Below are positions 6,027-6,302 of a DNA stretch of 6,302 bases, in pieces; the first letter of the stretch is position 1, and each line of letters begins with the position of its first letter. Under the pieces are notes generated by a model that searched no databases, had not been told where the DNA came from, and saw nothing but the letters and a program-made list of their open reading frames with translations. The stretch spans positions 1-6,302 of the forward strand of contig JAAXQI010000127.1 in the NCBI GenBank assembly GCA_012974315.1, written 5' to 3'. The DNA comes from Desulfobacterales bacterium (GTDB lineage Bacteria > Desulfobacterota > Desulfobulbia > Desulfobulbales > BM004). The translations under genes were made by a program, and so were the position numbers.

Positions 6027-6302
6027 ATCTGTTTTATAGGAAATTTCCTACACTTGATATCCAGTAATATTGTTCATTTCTTTGCTTGTATTTATGCCCT
6101 TTAGGGTACAAAGAATTGAACCAGCAGCGAGGTGGCAAAGAAAGTACAGTCAATTACTAGGCCTTCAGCTTCCCTACGTTTAGTATTTTGGAAATGCTCA
6201 AAATGAATACTTGTTGCAGAAGTATTCAGTCAACATATCCACCGGACACCTTGACCTTTTAAGAATCATTCACGAGTCTAGCGTAAGTCGGCTAGTTAAT
6301 AC
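6027..6302. other. Non-coding right end with inverted repeats, no supported gene
   Basis: This 276-bp stretch has no gene I can support. Besides the 14-bp palindrome, it holds TTTCTTTGC (6077-6085) inverted as GCAAAGAAA (6135-6143), and a 9-bp stem TGAATACTT (6204-6212) / AAGTATTCA (6220-6228) with a 7-base loop. A short plus-strand frame from ATG 6094 (MPFRVQRIEPAARW onward, 29 codons) ends at TAG 6181-6183, after which the same frame stays open to the window edge. There is no ribosome binding site and no family resemblance, so it may be chance, a decayed gene or the edge of a mobile element lying beyond the window. Confidence 0.4.
6037..6050. repeat. Perfect 14-bp palindrome after the last gene
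   Basis: TAGGAAATTTCCTA is perfectly self-complementary and begins 11 bp after the stop codon of the last gene. With no unpaired loop and no following T-run, it is a poor intrinsic terminator but a possible protein-binding site or mRNA-end element. Function is not known. Confidence 0.35.

Overview
The window joins two blocks that appear to come from different bacteria. Left block (about 1-1203, all on the minus strand): the glycolytic/Calvin pair gap-pgk. It comprises the first 93 codons of phosphoglycerate kinase, running off the left edge, and a glyceraldehyde-3-phosphate dehydrogenase gene broken by an internal deletion. The Pgk N-terminus (MSVIKMTDLDLAGKRVLIR) closely resembles gammaproteobacterial Pgk as I recall it. 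Right block (about 1202-6302, all genes on the plus strand): the tail of a TlpA/ResA-type thioredoxin, uppP, a siroheme-pathway precorrin-2 dehydrogenase, ccsA, hemA and a short cysteine-containing protein of unknown function. A stand-alone precorrin-2 dehydrogenase next to a CcsA/HemX-type membrane protein and hemA is a layout I associate with sulfate-reducing Deltaproteobacteria (Desulfobacterota). That assignment is inference from memory, not from a search.

The blocks meet at about 1200-1206. There the gap start codon, with no ribosome binding site before it, abuts the middle of the thioredoxin gene, whose N-terminal half with the CxxC active site is missing. Both genes are cut at the same place in opposite orientations, and gap has a second scar about 450 bp away. 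A chimeric join (metagenome misassembly or amplification chimera) is the simplest reading; a real transfer followed by decay is the alternative.

In the right block the genes serve tetrapyrrole supply and use. HemA (glutamyl-tRNA reductase) commits glutamate to 5-aminolevulinate. The precorrin-2 dehydrogenase channels uroporphyrinogen-derived precorrin-2 to siroheme, and in some sulfate reducers on to heme. CcsA handles heme for cytochrome c maturation. ccsA and hemA overlap and the small gene follows hemA by 26 bp, so these three are probably one operon. uppP (undecaprenyl-pyrophosphate phosphatase, cell-envelope lipid recycling) and the thioredoxin tail sit upstream, separated by a 197-bp AT-rich spacer that carries a dyad over a possible promoter.

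The most striking non-coding structure is at 3213-3363, between the precorrin-2 dehydrogenase gene and ccsA. Three nested 9-bp perfect inverted repeats are combined with a fourth perfect 13-bp pair that crosses two of them (pseudoknot topology). It could be a structured RNA leader or a small mobile element (MITE-like). The last 276 bp hold only short palindromes and no gene I can support. No tRNA, rRNA, CRISPR array or transposase was seen.
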